Source: Rhizophagus irregularis (lineage: Eukaryota > Glomeromycota > Glomeromycetes > Glomerales > Glomeraceae). Taken from it: a stretch of DNA of 64,000 nt. Each line of letters starts with the position of its first letter. The stretch's first letter is position 1. This document shows, piece by piece, positions 33,401 to 45,387 of the stretch. The stretch is from the NCBI RefSeq assembly GCF_026210795.1, contig NC_089454.1, positions 2,604,001 through 2,668,000 on the forward strand. Reading direction: 5' to 3'. The notes beneath the pieces were generated by a model, which was given only the letters and a program-made list of their open reading frames with translations, had not been told where the DNA came from and did no database searches. The translations under genes and the position numbers were made by a program.

Positions 33401-35077
33401 TAAATAAAGAATTGCACCTTCTTCACCATTTTCTGCTGCTTTTTGATACCAATGAAAAGCTTTTTCTAAATTCTTTTCTGTTCCTTTTCCATTTTTATAA
33501 CATATGGCTAAATTATTCATTGCTTTTTCATAGCCATTTTCTGCTGCTTTTTGATACCAATGAAAGGCTTTTTCTAAATTCTTTTCTGTTCCTTCTCCAT
33601 ATTCATAACATACGGCTAAATTTTTCATTGCATTTTCATCGCCATTTTCTGCTGCTTTTTGATACCAATGAAAGGCTTTTTCTAAATCCTTTCCTGTTCC
33701 TTCTCCATTTTCATAACATATGGCTAAATTTTTCATTGCATTTTCATCACCATTTTCTGCTGCTTTTTGATACCAGTGGAAGGCTTTTTCTAAATTCGTT
33801 TCTGTTCCTTCCCCATTATAATACCCATTGGCTAAATTAAACATTGCATTTTCATCACCATTTTCTGCTGCTTTTTGATACCAATGAAAGGCTTTTTCTA
33901 AATTCTTTTCTGTTCCTTTTCCATGATAATAACATATGGCTAAATTATTCATTGCACCAGTATGACCATTTTCTGCTGCTTTTTGACACCAATGAAAGGC
34001 TTTTTCCAAATTCTTTTCTGTTCCTTCTCCATTTTCATAACACATGGCTAAATAAAGAATTGCATCTTCTTCACCATATTCTGCTGCTTTTTGATACCAA
34101 TGAAAGGCTTTTTCTAAATTCTTTTCTGTTCCTTCTCCATTTTCATAACATATGGCTAAACTATACATTGCACCAGTATGATCATTTTCTGCTGCTTTTT
34201 GAAACCAATGAAAGGTTTTTTCTAAATTCTTTTCTGTTCCTTCTCCATGATAATAACATATGGCTAAACTATTCATTGCATTTTCATCACCATTTTCTGC
34301 TGCTTTTTGATACCAATGGAAGGCTTTTTCTAAATTCTTTTCTGTTCCTTTTCCATTTTCATAACATATGGCTAAATTATACATTACTACTTTATTACCA
34401 TATTCTGCTGCTTTTTGATAACAATAAAAGGCTTTTTCTAAATTCTTTTCTGTTCCTTCTCCATAATAATAACAAATGGCTAAATTTTTCAATGCATTTT
34501 CATCCCCATTTTCAGCTGCTTTTTGATACCAATGAAAGGCTTTTTCTAAATTCTTTTCTGTTCCTTCTCCATTTTTATAACATATGGCTAAACTATTCAT
34601 TGCTTTTTTATCATCATTTTCCGCTGCTTTTTGATACCAATGAAAGGCTTTTTCTAAATTCTTTTCTGTTCCTTTTCCATTATAATAACATATGGCAAAA
34701 TTATACATTGCACCAGTATGATCATTTTCCGCTGCTTTTTTAAACCAATGAAAGGCTTTCTCTAAATTCTCTTCTGTTCCTTCTCCATTATAATAACATA
34801 TGGCTAAATTATTAATTGCTCCAATATGATCTTTTTCTGCTGCTTTTTGATACCAATAAAAGGCTTTTTCTAAATCCTTTTCTGTTCCTTCTCCATCTCT
34901 ATATCTATTGGCTAAGTTAAACATTGCTACTTTATCACCATTTTCTGCTGATCTTTCTAAAGAATTAATACTTTCTTTACACCATAATTCTTCAGTAAGT
35001 GGTTTGCAACAATTTTTGGTATTTATTGTATCAGTATCTTTATCCGAGATATTTAAATTATTAAGATTAGTTCCCAT
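30499..35077 (-). CDS. Sel1-repeat protein kinase, two exons, 1,502 residues
   Basis: Exon 1 (31514-35077) and exon 2 (30499-31443) join in phase 0 across a 70-bp intron (donor GTAAAG, acceptor TATAG). The leader NISDKDTDTINTKNCC..LTEELWCKE matches the leader of the kinase at 15156. Then 28 Sel1 repeats of 36 residues follow (consensus core EKAFHWYQKAAENG..AMNNLAICYENGEGTEKNL), forming a TPR-like helical solenoid for protein binding. Next comes a second Cys-pair motif (CNNCNQPYIDYQWCQQC), WTSGN, a glycine loop NKGGFSEIH, K1173 in VILK, catalytic loop HGDFHDGN (D1268, N1273) and DLG (D1287) instead of DFG, then MAPEIL. Catalytic Lys, Asp, Asn and Mg-binding Asp are all present, so activity is possible though HRD and DFG are altered. 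Such Sel1-kinase fusions are a hallmark of these fungi; partners are unknown. Confidence 0.9.
31860..34960 (-). repeat. 28-copy 108-bp tandem coding repeat (Sel1 array)
   Basis: Near-identical 108-bp units encode the Sel1 repeats; one unit carries one extra codon. Higher-order copies are visible: units 9-10 and 15-16 share E.AILYLAMCYENGEGTEKN, then NGHTGA.NNLAICYYHGKGT; units 17-18 and 19-20 form another pair (KNGEGTEKNSEKAFYWYQ, then ENGEGTGKDLEKAFYW). This points to recent unequal exchange. The antisense strand is also open for long stretches because of the repeat. Confidence 0.9.
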
Positions 35078-35744
35078 TTGGTTATTTTAGAAATTTTTTT
35101 ATTGAAAAATTTTTTTGAAAAAAAAATTTTTTTTTTTCATTCAATATGCCATGAATAAGTTACTAAAAAGGGAATATTTAGCCAAAAGTAGAAAAAATGA
35201 ATTTTTCGGGTCATATTTTTTCCGATGCACTGATCTAATAAGCAGTCACGTTTTCCATAATATACCAAATTTTTGAAAAAGTTTTCTATTGAAACAGATT
35301 GGCCCAATGTGTCGGATTTCACTGCGCAAAATTTCAAACAATTTTAACACCCTATTATTTAAATAAACTGAATTAAAAGCTCTATTTAAGTAGAATCTAA
35401 ATAAAAAAAAGTGTTAATTTAAAAATAAACAAGCTTAATTTTTGAAAAATTTTAAGATTATAAAACTTATTATATAAGTGTACAAAAATCGTCATACTAA
35501 TATAATTGTAATAATTACATTCAATAGTAATTTTTTTTGTTCTCAGAAATTTGACGATACATAGTATAATAAATGATTATTATAAATTAAGAATCCTGTC
35601 ATACTCAAAAATATACTTACAAATACACAAATAGTAATAAAAAAAAAAAATTCTGGTATCATAACTATCATATGCTTAAAAAATAGTAAAAGTTAAATAT
35701 ATAAATTAAATCTATTTTTGATGTCAAAAGACAAAAGTTACAAT
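35078..35744. other. Intergenic upstream of the Sel1-kinase gene
   Basis: AT-rich, with A/T runs directly before the start codon at 35077. A TTTCACTGCGCAAAA motif at about 35317-35331 recurs elsewhere in the window. No gene is seen. Confidence 0.4.
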
Positions 35745-35748
35745 AAAT

Positions 35749-35905
35749 GGGGACAAGCACAGCAAAACAAGGGGATAGCCTCAAAAAAAAATTTCTTAAG
35801 TTTATATGATAATTATGCTCCAATTTATCCAAAAATTACAGTTGTAATGAAATCTCAAAAAAAAATTTTTAGATCCTATCCCCTTGTTTTGCTGTGTGTG
35901 TCCCC
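35749..35905. mobile_element. MITE-like element, 157 bp
   Basis: The left arm GGGGACAAGCACAGCAAAAC and the reverse-complemented right arm GGGGACACACACAGCAAAAC match, and both continue into AAGGGGATAG. AAAT stands on each side (35745-35748 and 35906-35909). No ORF of its own; the superfamily is not assignable. Confidence 0.75.
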
Positions 35906-35909
35906 AAAT

Positions 35910-37812
35910 GAATCCTAAATTTAGATTGGCCCATGTGCAATTACGAATTTTAATTTTCGCATATTAATTAAATTTGAAAAAAAAATTTCAAAAATTCTTC
36001 TACTAGTAAAATAAAGATTATAGGTTTCTTACGTAAACAACCATAAAACAGCCATTAAAAACATGCATATCCTCGGAGAAAAACGGCGATAAAAATTCGC
36101 CAATAACAAATAACAAATACTGTAAAAACATAACGCAGATCATTGTATCGGAAATAATACGGCCCGAAAAAAATTAATAATCGTGATCATTCCTTCTATT
36201 TTTGGTTAAAACCTTCCTTTTTCAATGATAAATTGTGATATCGTGGTTTTTTAATACTAAAACTAGGCGTAACCCGTCGCGCTGCGCCGGGAATGAAACT
36301 TGCCCATCAAGTAAGAGAGTAATAATAATAACATATTTTATTTGCCATGAAGTATTGATAGGTCTAGTTTTTTACTATTATTATGATGGTATTAGTAGGA
36401 AATAAATATAATAAATTACACATTATACAAATAACAATGAATTGTGTGCAAGTGTTAAACAGTATATGAAATATTATTAAATGCAAATTTTATTTTGTAA
36501 GTTATGAGGAAAAGTGATAATTTTGTATAAGTAGTTTATTCCATTGTAACAAAAAACCTTTTTTTTTTTATCTTAAAAAATTTCATTGTAGCGTTAAAAA
36601 AAATTACATCTTCTGCCAAAAAAAATACATGTATAAGAAATATTAATTATAACGATCTATTGTTACAAAAAATAAATAAATAAGTAATTATATTAGTCTA
36701 TTATTGAGCTTGATACAGCCCAAAAAATATTATTATTATTAATAATAATAAGAATCGGGAATTTATAAAAAAGTTTTTATTGTAAATTATTACTCTTCTG
36801 ATATTAAAATTATTAAAACTTAATAGGTAATCGTCGTGATGCCGCAGCATCGACCCAAACCTAAATGGTGAAAGAATGTATTCGGAAAAAAAAAATTCGG
36901 CTTGAAAAAAAAAGCCAAGCTGAAAAAGGAAGAGGAAAAAAATTTCAGATTTGAGAAAAGCCAACCGGAAAAAAGAATAAAAAAATAAAAATAAAAAAAT
37001 TTGAAAAATAAAACCGAAAAAAAGAAACCGAAAAGGAAAAGAAATTGAAAAAAAAATAAGTACCGAAAAAAAAGGATAATAATTCGAATAATTCGAAAGA
37101 AAAGGAAAAAAAAATTCTGATTAAAATTTCATTAACCGGAATTGGATTAGATGTACAGGTCTTCTAAACGAATTGTTTTATTATATTATATAGATATTGA
37201 TATTGATATAATTTTGAATAACCTAATTAATGTGTAAAGGAAAATTTTACTGCGCACATCAAAAATAATTGTAGATTACAGTACGTTAAAAAATAACAAA
37301 TCAGATCTTTGCTTTTGATTCTCACGTTTACCCCAAAAAAATGAAATTGGTACTAGCAAATTAATTAATTAAACTGAACATTTTTAATAAAGAGCGGCTG
37401 ATTTCTTTGCAAATTAATTTGGCAAAGAAGTTTCTATATTGGGAAAGAGGCCGGGAGGCCTCACACTTTTATATACCTATTCGGAAATTCTGTCCAATAT
37501 TGTCTATATCTATTGGCCAATTTTTATATCATTTTACCAAATTTATATCACCTCACCTTATATTGGTTGACTCAATCACATGCGTAACCGACGTAAAAAA
37601 AATTACAAGAAATTATCATTATATCGATGTACAGTATGTAAAAAATATTTTTATATTATTAAATATTTAACAGAAACCGTATATAATTTATTACAAACAG
37701 TATAAATTAAAATTAGTGATCAAATTACGGAGTAGAATCACGTGATAATAAATATTTGAACCATCTGTCACACCCCCACGCTTTTCATTTTTTTTTTTCC
37801 TATTTCATCTCA
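35910..37812. other. Intergenic, no supported gene
   Basis: AT-rich, with a small GC patch near 36270-36290 (CCCGTCGCGCTGCGCCGGG), an AG-rich CCGAAAAA-repeated tract at about 36880-37120, a palindrome AGGCCGGGAGGCCT near 37448, and TTTTACTGCGCAC at about 37245. None identifies a gene. Confidence 0.4.
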
Positions 37813-40800
37813 TTATTCGTCTCGTAATTTCTTAATGCGGTTAAATCTACTCCGCCTTAGACGACCACCAAATATAGGTCTTGATTGTGATTTTTTTATT
37901 CTTTTTAACAATTTCTTTAATGTGGCGTCAATTTTATCAATCTTCTCCACATTATCTGGAATATCAAGTTTTTTAAATAAATCTTTCTTCATTTCCGGAA
38001 ATGCATCTGCGTTCCATTCATTGCTGCTAATCAATCTCTTAATTTCTTCACGAGTCTTATCGGCATTGGCATAATAATATCTTAATAAAACAAATTATAT
38101 GGAATATTAGAATCAGAAAAAAGTTTGGTTTTATACTATTATAAAAGAAAAATATACATACATTACTTCAGGAAACCATGATTCCCAACGTCTCTGATTT
38201 GGTAATAGGTAAAATAACTCGATTTCAGCCAAAACCTATAGGAAAAGAGAAATTTTAAACACTTTTACAAAAAAAAATGGAAATGATACTACGTTACTAA
38301 TAAATACCTCAGCCTTCTGCTTTAAATATGAGACCCTCTCATTATCTTTATTAATTGCCATATTGAGTAATCCAATAAACAAATTCATAAGATATACAAC
38401 AACCAATAGTGAAAATAAGACAATCAATATTACAAGTGATTGATTATTGAAATATGACCAATTGGATAATGCACTTGAATCACCTAGTAATATTTGATTA
38501 TAAAAAGTTAAGTAAATTATATTGGAAATTCAAAATAATGTATTCATTCTTTCTTGACTTACCTGTTAGGAATTTATACATTGCTAAAAGTGCAGTTCCA
38601 AAATTTATAAACATATTTGTATTTTCATCTGGTTTTTGAATAAAAAATGAATCCATAGTCCCATTATCAAATACTTGATTAAGAGTAAGAGCCATATTCC
38701 AAGGATTATTAGGATCAGTATTTTTTGTATATTGATCAAATGAATAATCAGATCTTGGTGATAATAAAATATAAAATGCATGTGCAAAACTTATTATAAT
38801 AATAAATAAGACTAATAAAAAATAAATAATCTGTTTTGCAACATTAATAATTATTTCAAAATATAAACCAAAAGATTCAAATGCTCTAAAAAATAACAAA
38901 AATTTTATATCTAAAAATAGACATGAAAAAGAAAGCAATTGAATTATATGATCATTCATATCATTTGTTTGAAGGCATTTAATAGAAGTGATTATTGGAA
39001 GTAAATATGCAATTAAGTCTATATTAGATAATATAATAAATAATATTAATATATGTGCGTGGTAATTTATTTATTTAAACAAAAAAATTTTACATACCAA
39101 ATATATTCCAAAAATCACGAATCCATTTTTTAGGTGAATAAATAAATTGACGAGTTTCAAAACTCAAATGAATAAATCCAAGTATTATTGAAGTAATAAA
39201 AAGTTGATTTTGAATATTTTTGTCAATATATTGTTGAGGAACTGTTGCAGCAACAGTGAAACAACCAAGTAAAACCATAAATGAAATCCAAATTACTGCG
39301 TAGTAATATTTTCCATAGGCATTCCATTTAAAATTAATTAATGCCTCTCCATTCCATGTTTTATAAATATTTTCATTTATTGTTTCAATAAAAGGACTTG
39401 GTTGAGGTTTAATTAATTCCAAAAACCAATTATAATCTTTTGGATAATTAACAAATTTAATGTAAGGAATCATAAAAATGATTGTCGGTGTAATTGTTGA
39501 TGTAGATATATATTTTGAAAACTTTTCAAACTTTTCAGCAACATCAAAATATAATTGAACAAATCTGCCAGCTAATGTTCTCTTAAATTTGATATCATTA
39601 ATAAAATGATATTTTAACGATAAATAAATTATAAAAAACAAAATGGGTAAAATAGGAAGAGTTAAAAACATAATAAAAAGAAAAAGTAAATTACAAAAAG
39701 TATCATTAAACACATCGCTCATTATTATATTGTATTTAAACCATAAAATAGATCGAGTCAAATCAATAATTTGAGGATTATTTGAATAAAGATGTAAATT
39801 TTTCTTTTTATCATCTATATTATAAAACTGAGAATCTGTAATCATATTTGTCTCTAATGAATATTTTAAAATAAACTCTGGATAATGCTCATTTAATAAT
39901 GGCATTGTAATACTAATAATACCTAAAAAAGCCTTATTATTTCGTAAATCTTCATTAAAATAAAGTATACATTTCTTATAAATTTCATCTATTAATTTGA
40001 AATTACGTTCTCTGATTGCGAATGAGAATAATTCAACTCCATATCTCAAAAGGCTTTCCTTATTATTTATAATATCAGAAATCCATTCATCACAATTTTT
40101 AAAACTATTATCATTTTGTAAAAGTAAAGGAGATATTGAAAATCCTTCAGCTTCAGAACAGTGAAAATGACTTAATGAAATTTTATTACTGTTTTCATTA
40201 AAATGATAAATGGAAACATATACTAATGATGAACAATGCGATACAAATAATATATCATTGTTCTTGAATAACGTATGTCTCATTCTTGCTGAATGAATAA
40301 AATCTTGAACTCTTATAATTCTCGACTCATCATTATTTAAAAACCAAATCTCAATTTCGCCGGCAGTGGACCAATTTATTTCCCATTTGTCACAATTAAC
40401 AGAAAACTTATTATCCTCATTTTTATCACCAAAATATAGGTCGGTTGGATTACCAACTAAGCATTCAATCAACATCTCTTGAAGATTTTCATCATTTATA
40501 TCATCTGCATATAGACTAAATGAATGAACATTTAAATGTTCAAGCTTATCAACAAGAACCTTAAATCTAATATTCAGAATATGACCATCTAGAATAGAAC
40601 CATTTAGATTTCCAATTATGTATTCGATTGATTTAGTATCTTGTGCTATTTTTGATAAACTTTCTGTTCTACAGTCTTCATGATAATATGCCATAATTGA
40701 ATCATAGATTTTATTATTTAATAAGGGATGCAAAATATCTAATAAACTAATAAAACCAGAGGTCTGAACATTGGTTTGTTCTTTGTCCTTCTCTTGAATT

Positions 40801-41739
40801 TCAACTTCTCCAGTCTGTAAAGTAATACTAGGGATATTTAATTCAATCGAATAAATAATAATTTTATCCTCGATTATTAGACAAACAAACTTTTCATTGC
40901 TGGAAATTCTGATTAATCCTGGCTTTAAGTGCAAAATGAATAATTGTTAATTATAATGCATAATATATTTAATAATTTTAAACGAATAATTTTACCTTAA
41001 TCACTTCCTCGTAACTACAAAACATACTTGTAATTTTTTCAGTAAGAAGATTCCATTCATAAATGTAATTATTCGAAAATAATAAATAAATTTTACTATA
41101 TTTAGATACACTAATAAATTTAAAATCTTCGGGTATCTCGTACATTCTTTTACATGTCCATTTGTTATTTTTTGTTTGTGTGGAGTAAATCCAAATCATA
41201 TTCATGTATTTACCACTATCATCACTACAAAATTCACTAAATAAAATAAATTCCCTTTTTAAATTGAAGGTGCAATACCTATATGATCCTTCAATTTCAT
41301 CGTGATCCAAATCTAGTTTAATTCCTTTATTATTATTGTTCATATCGATTATTTCTAATAAAATGTACAAAACATTAGTTACTATAATAAATAAATAAAT
41401 TTAATAATTACATTTACCTAAATAATTGCTGCAATCTTTTTTGTAAACATATGCAAGTTTCTTATCATCAGAAACACACATTTTTTCCATTTTGTTGTAA
41501 AGTTCAGAATCATTTGTTTCAATAAAAGGAACGTCATAACGGTAGTTGTCTAACTCAAGTTCGCCTTTAGCGATACACCAACAGAAAATTGAATGATCAC
41601 TAAGACTATAGGTAACAAGGTATTTTTCTTCCGGTGATATTTCTATCTTAGTAATAGGTTCACCGTTATGTGGTGGCTTAAAATTGATATCATCTTTTTC
41701 GCTATCAGAACCACTGACTTTTACAGATACTTCACTCAT
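37813..41739 (-). CDS. TRP-like ion channel with N-terminal propeller-like region, seven exons
   Basis: The exons, in transcription order, are 41418-41739, 40996-41354, 39098-40922, 38563-39018, 38308-38483, 38162-38235 and 37813-38080. All junctions are GT-AG and phases agree (3,480 nt, 1,159 residues). Residues 1 to about 330 contain WD40-like strands (ITKIEISPEEKYLVTYSLSD, then FCWCI; later RISSNEKFVCLIIEDKIIIY). The C-terminal half has hydrophobic helices at about 635-665, 767-790 and 800-818, followed by several in exon 4. A pore-like region with NQVFDNGTMDSFF comes next, then a last helix with LVVVYLMNLFIGLLNMAI, typical of TRP-family S6. A basic C-terminal tail (LKKLLKRIKKSQ) follows. 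The likely role is a non-selective or calcium cation channel in a membrane. The cytosolic N-terminus may sense a ligand or partner. Propeller blade count cannot be set by eye. Confidence 0.85.
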
Positions 41740-41874
41740 TTGATATTTAAAATATTAAGGTTAAGTTTTTTTTAAAAAAACTGTTGAAACATACTTCCGT
41801 TCGCTACGTTTATATAAAAAAAAATATGATAATACGTACATAGCATTGTTTATTGATCGATCACCGATCATCGT

Positions 41875-42011
41875 ACATTACGCTCAATATAGTAATTTAC
41901 ATCATGCTCAATATGGTAATTTACATCATGCTCAATATGGTAATTTACATCATGCTCAATATGGTAATTTATATCATATTCAATATCATGCTGAATATGG
42001 TAAATAGTAAT
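41875..42011. repeat. 24-bp minisatellite upstream of the channel gene
   Basis: About five copies of the unit GCTCAATATGGTAATTTACATCAT; the first and last copies are diverged. It starts about 135 bp before the channel start codon, so it may lie in its promoter. Confidence 0.85.
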
Positions 42012-42850
42012 TTTACTGAATGTGGTAATTTACAATTAAACAATCTGTGCACGCCATTTACATTGAATTTATCTATATTTGCAGATCATCATTAACTAAA
42101 AAAAATATCAATCAAATCATCGAAATATCAACTGATGATTGGAACGAATTTTGATTACAACGTTTTACTGAAAATCCAATTATTTAAATATATTTCGCAC
42201 CCCCTGATTGTGCATGAATAGAAACTGCCCACAAAACGAAGCTGCATATATTTCGGGAGTCTGCGTTACTAATAAATGAAAGCCACATGTAAAATATCAC
42301 GTGTGGTCTGTGTAGATCACCAGAGTGTGACATTTTTGTGTGATGCCCTGATTGTCACACATTAATCGTCCCCTGCCTTGATCGATGCCCCTGCAATATA
42401 TAATATACCCCAATAAAAACAGTACGCACTGATCACGTAATAAATTAAATCATTTTAGCGAATATGTTATCCCCGTAATAGATGATAGTGAAAAAGTTTA
42501 ACGATGCTGAAAGCCGGAGAAAAAATTTTGCTAAGATTTTGATCGTTACCAATGGTAACGGTTTTAATAAAATACATGGTACATTGTAAATGCACAGCCA
42601 CAAAAGCCCGAATCAATAAATAACATTTATCTAAAAATCTCATGTGTGCACGATCCGTTTAGAAGAGCGAAATCTTTATTAACTAATGCACTGTGCAACA
42701 TTACTTAAGACAAGTACTTTTTACAATTAGGAACTACAAGTATTCCGCTATTTAGTACAAATTATCTAAAATTCCGAAAGGATCTTGCTTTTGTTTTTTC
42801 ACGGAAGGAGGGGAATTTGTGGTACTATGTTGAGATCCCCCAATTCCCTC
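42012..42850. other. Intergenic left flank of the outer LTR retrotransposon
   Basis: No gene supported. GTGTGACA (about 42323) and TGTCACAC (about 42352) form an inverted pair. The 62-codon minus-strand frame at 42752-42940 crosses the inferred LTR boundary and is not supported. Confidence 0.4.
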
Positions 42851-44026
42851 TGTCATCAATTTACAGAGTTGCCACATCGAACGGGCATTCTCATGGTCGA
42901 ACGAACGAATAAACGAACGAACAATTAAACGAGCGAACAATTAATCAACAACATAATCAAACAACATAATCAACGAACAACATACAACAACATATAACAA
43001 CAACATTCTTGGTTCACAAAATAAATAGCGTTAGTAATATAAAACGTTGAACGATATAAAATAAAATTTAACTTCTCTAAATTTTCCCCAAATTATATCC
43101 ACTTTTACCTTTAATTTCAAACTTCGATAGCTCTCGCTACGAATTATTACTTTTCAAAACATATATTTAATTCATCTTAAAATTTTCATTTATTTAATTA
43201 AAATTAATTAAGCGAACATTAATTAAAGTTTAGGGCGAACCTATTACCTTCAATTAATATTAAACTTTACTAACAAATAATTAAATGAAACTTATATTTT
43301 TATTGAGTTCTGTGGATGAGAACTAAGGAATTACCTTGAATTCCGCTCTCTATATATACAATTTTTATGCTACTTTCTATTCTATCTATATACTATCTTT
43401 TATGTTCTTTTTACATATTATCTTTGAACTATCTTTCTAATATACTATCTATATTTTAAATACGCTATCTTTTAATATGCTATCTTTTAATATGCTATCT
43501 TTTTATATATATTCTTTTTAATATATATTATCTTTTACGTTCCATCTTTATACTATCTTTTTATATTATCTTTTACATTATTTTGTGTTCTTTAATCTTT
43601 CTGACATTATTTTATATGTTCTTTTAATTCGCTTTATGTGTTTTGCTTATAATCTATCTTTTGTGGCTTATAATTATTCTTTCTTATCGTTCTTATTGTT
43701 AAAGATTGCTAAGCCGCAATTGATCGACTCTAATTATCCTATTGGTTCTTTGTCAATTATTTGATGAATATTACGTCATGTAGATCATTACTCTTCCTAA
43801 ATGTTTATCAACATTGTAGATATCACTTAGTTTATATATCACTAAGAATTTGAGTTCATAAAAATTATGGGATTCCCATTACTCTTCCTAAATGTTTATC
43901 CTTTTCGGCTAATTATTTATCCATCTACGCCAATTCGCAATCAATTTGTTCATTCTTAGTATTTGGAAATTACATTTGGTGGTTGAATTTTATCATCTTT
44001 TCATGCTTGATATTCGGCCGTTTACA
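42851..44026 (-). repeat. 3' LTR of the outer retrotransposon
   Basis: The right boundary is set by a polypurine tract (minus strand GAAGAGGGGATAA) followed by TGTAAACGG. The left boundary at TGTCATCA is inferred: it begins like the inner LTR (TGTCACC) and gives 1,176 bp, almost the inner LTR's 1,174 bp. Both LTR types share a segment with AAGTTTAGGGCGAACCTATT. CGAACGAA and ACAACATA simple repeats lie at about 42895-43010. Confidence 0.7.
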
Positions 44027-44041
44027 TTATCCCCTCTTCGC
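44027..44041 (-). other. Polypurine tract of the outer element
   Basis: The minus strand reads GCGAAGAGGGGATAA immediately before the LTR TG. It is the expected plus-strand primer for reverse transcription. Confidence 0.7.
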
Positions 44042-44100
44042 TATTTGTGACCTCACAAATAACTTTGATAGAATCGAACTCATGTCTTATCCATAATATT

Positions 44101-45327
44101 TTACTCGAATCGAACTCGGGTCCTATCGAATACCTCTTTTCCTTTAATTACTATTTTTGGTGTAAATCTCCCTCGATCATAAAATTTCTTTAACCATTCT
44201 CCATTTTGCGGAGTCTTTAGTATTCTTCCATCCAATTCTTTGAGTTTATATGCCCCATTTCCAAATTCTTCGTGAATTAAATATGGTCCTTTCCATTTGT
44301 TCTGTAATTTTCCAGACCATTGTTTTTCTCTCCACGCTTCGTATAATAATACTTTTTTTCCTATTTCAAATTTAGGTTTCCTAATTCCTCTTTTGTCATG
44401 TTGTTGTTTTTGTTTTTCTTGAGCTTCTTCCACGTTCTCTTTCATTTTTCTTCTTATTACTGGTAGCTCCTCAATTAGTATTTTTACTCTATCAGCTAAT
44501 GTTATCTTGTTTTCATCTTTGTCTAATGGTAATTTCGCTCTCCTTCCGTACGTTGCATAAAAAGGTTTAATTCTTGTTGACGATTGCTTCTTTGTTCTGT
44601 ATGCAAATAATACGGATGGTATATGTTTATCCCAGTTTTCTTCCCCTAATTTGGCTAATCCTTCGCATAAAGTTTTATTGAATCTTTCGACCAAACCATT
44701 TGTTTGTGGCCTATATGGTGTACTTAATCTATGATTTATCCCACATCTTTCTACTAATTCTTCCATCATTTTATTGTTAAAGTGAGTCCCTCTATCGCTA
44801 ATTATTTTCTTTGGACATCCATGTCTACAAATTATGTCTCTCCAAATAAATTCTACCACTTCTTTTGCTGTAGCTTCTTTTAGTGGTGCGGCCTCGGGCC
44901 ATTTTGTAAAATAATCCATTGCTACTACAATATACTTATTTCCCTTTTCTGTCTCTTTTAATGGTCCAACTATATCTATTCCAATCATCTCGAATGGTTC
45001 ATTTATCTTTATTGGCATTAATTCGTTCTTTCCTCTTGGTTTTCCTCTCATTTGACAATTCCAACACGTTTTTACATATTCTTCTACATCTTCTTTCATA
45101 TTTTTCCACCAATAATTTTCTTTTATTCTATCTAATGTCGCTTCTACTCCAAAATGTCCTGATAATTCGTTATCATGCATCATGTACATCAATCCTTCGT
45201 ATTCATAATCCCTGATTACTCTAAATTTGTTTTGTCCTTTTACTCTACATAGAATTCCTTCTTTCAATTCATATTTATTCTCCTTTTCGATATTGTCAAT
45301 TATTTTCTTGTAATTATTTTCTTCCAT
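44101..45327 (-). CDS. Integrase of the outer LTR retrotransposon
   Basis: The ORF has 408 residues. An N-terminal zinc-binding HHCC region has H51, H58, C88 and C91. The catalytic core has D118 (GIDIVGPL), D178 (ISDRGTHFN) and E214 (NGLVERFNK), a DD35E triad. The C-terminal part holds WKGPY of the GPY/F module; no chromodomain is seen. It inserts the cDNA into host DNA in the nucleus. It is a separate ORF about 60 bp after the RT-RH-kinase ORF, in contrast to the single Pol of most Ty3/Gypsy elements, so its own translation start or a translational recoding step is needed. Confidence 0.92.
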   Translation of the reverse strand: MEENNYKKIIDNIEKENKYELKEGILCRVKGQNKFRVIRDYEYEGLMYMMHDNELSGHFGVEATLDRIKENYWWKNMKEDVEEYVKTCWNCQMRGKPRGKNELMPIKINEPFEMIGIDIVGPLKETEKGNKYIVVAMDYFTKWPEAAPLKEATAKEVVEFIWRDIICRHGCPKKIISDRGTHFNNKMMEELVERCGINHRLSTPYRPQTNGLVERFNKTLCEGLAKLGEENWDKHIPSVLFAYRTKKQSSTRIKPFYATYGRRAKLPLDKDENKITLADRVKILIEELPVIRRKMKENVEEAQEKQKQQHDKRGIRKPKFEIGKKVLLYEAWREKQWSGKLQNKWKGPYLIHEEFGNGAYKLKELDGRILKTPQNGEWLKKFYDRGRFTPKIVIKGKEVFDRTRVRFE

Positions 45328-45387
45328 AATACCTCTTTAATTGATTTCGCTTCTAAATTTGTTATTTTCGTTATGTGTTCTGTATTT

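Noticed and set aside
31903-34743. Long plus-strand ORFs opposite the Sel1 array
   Set aside because: They mirror the 108-bp coding repeat; the translation is a repetitive LFLNSFLFLLH pattern with no independent support.
41880-42011. CRISPR-like array
   Set aside because: The 24-bp units are directly adjacent with no spacers, so it is a minisatellite; the genome is also eukaryotic.
42752-42940. 62-codon minus-strand ORF
   Set aside because: It crosses the inferred LTR edge and runs through CGAACGAA simple repeats.
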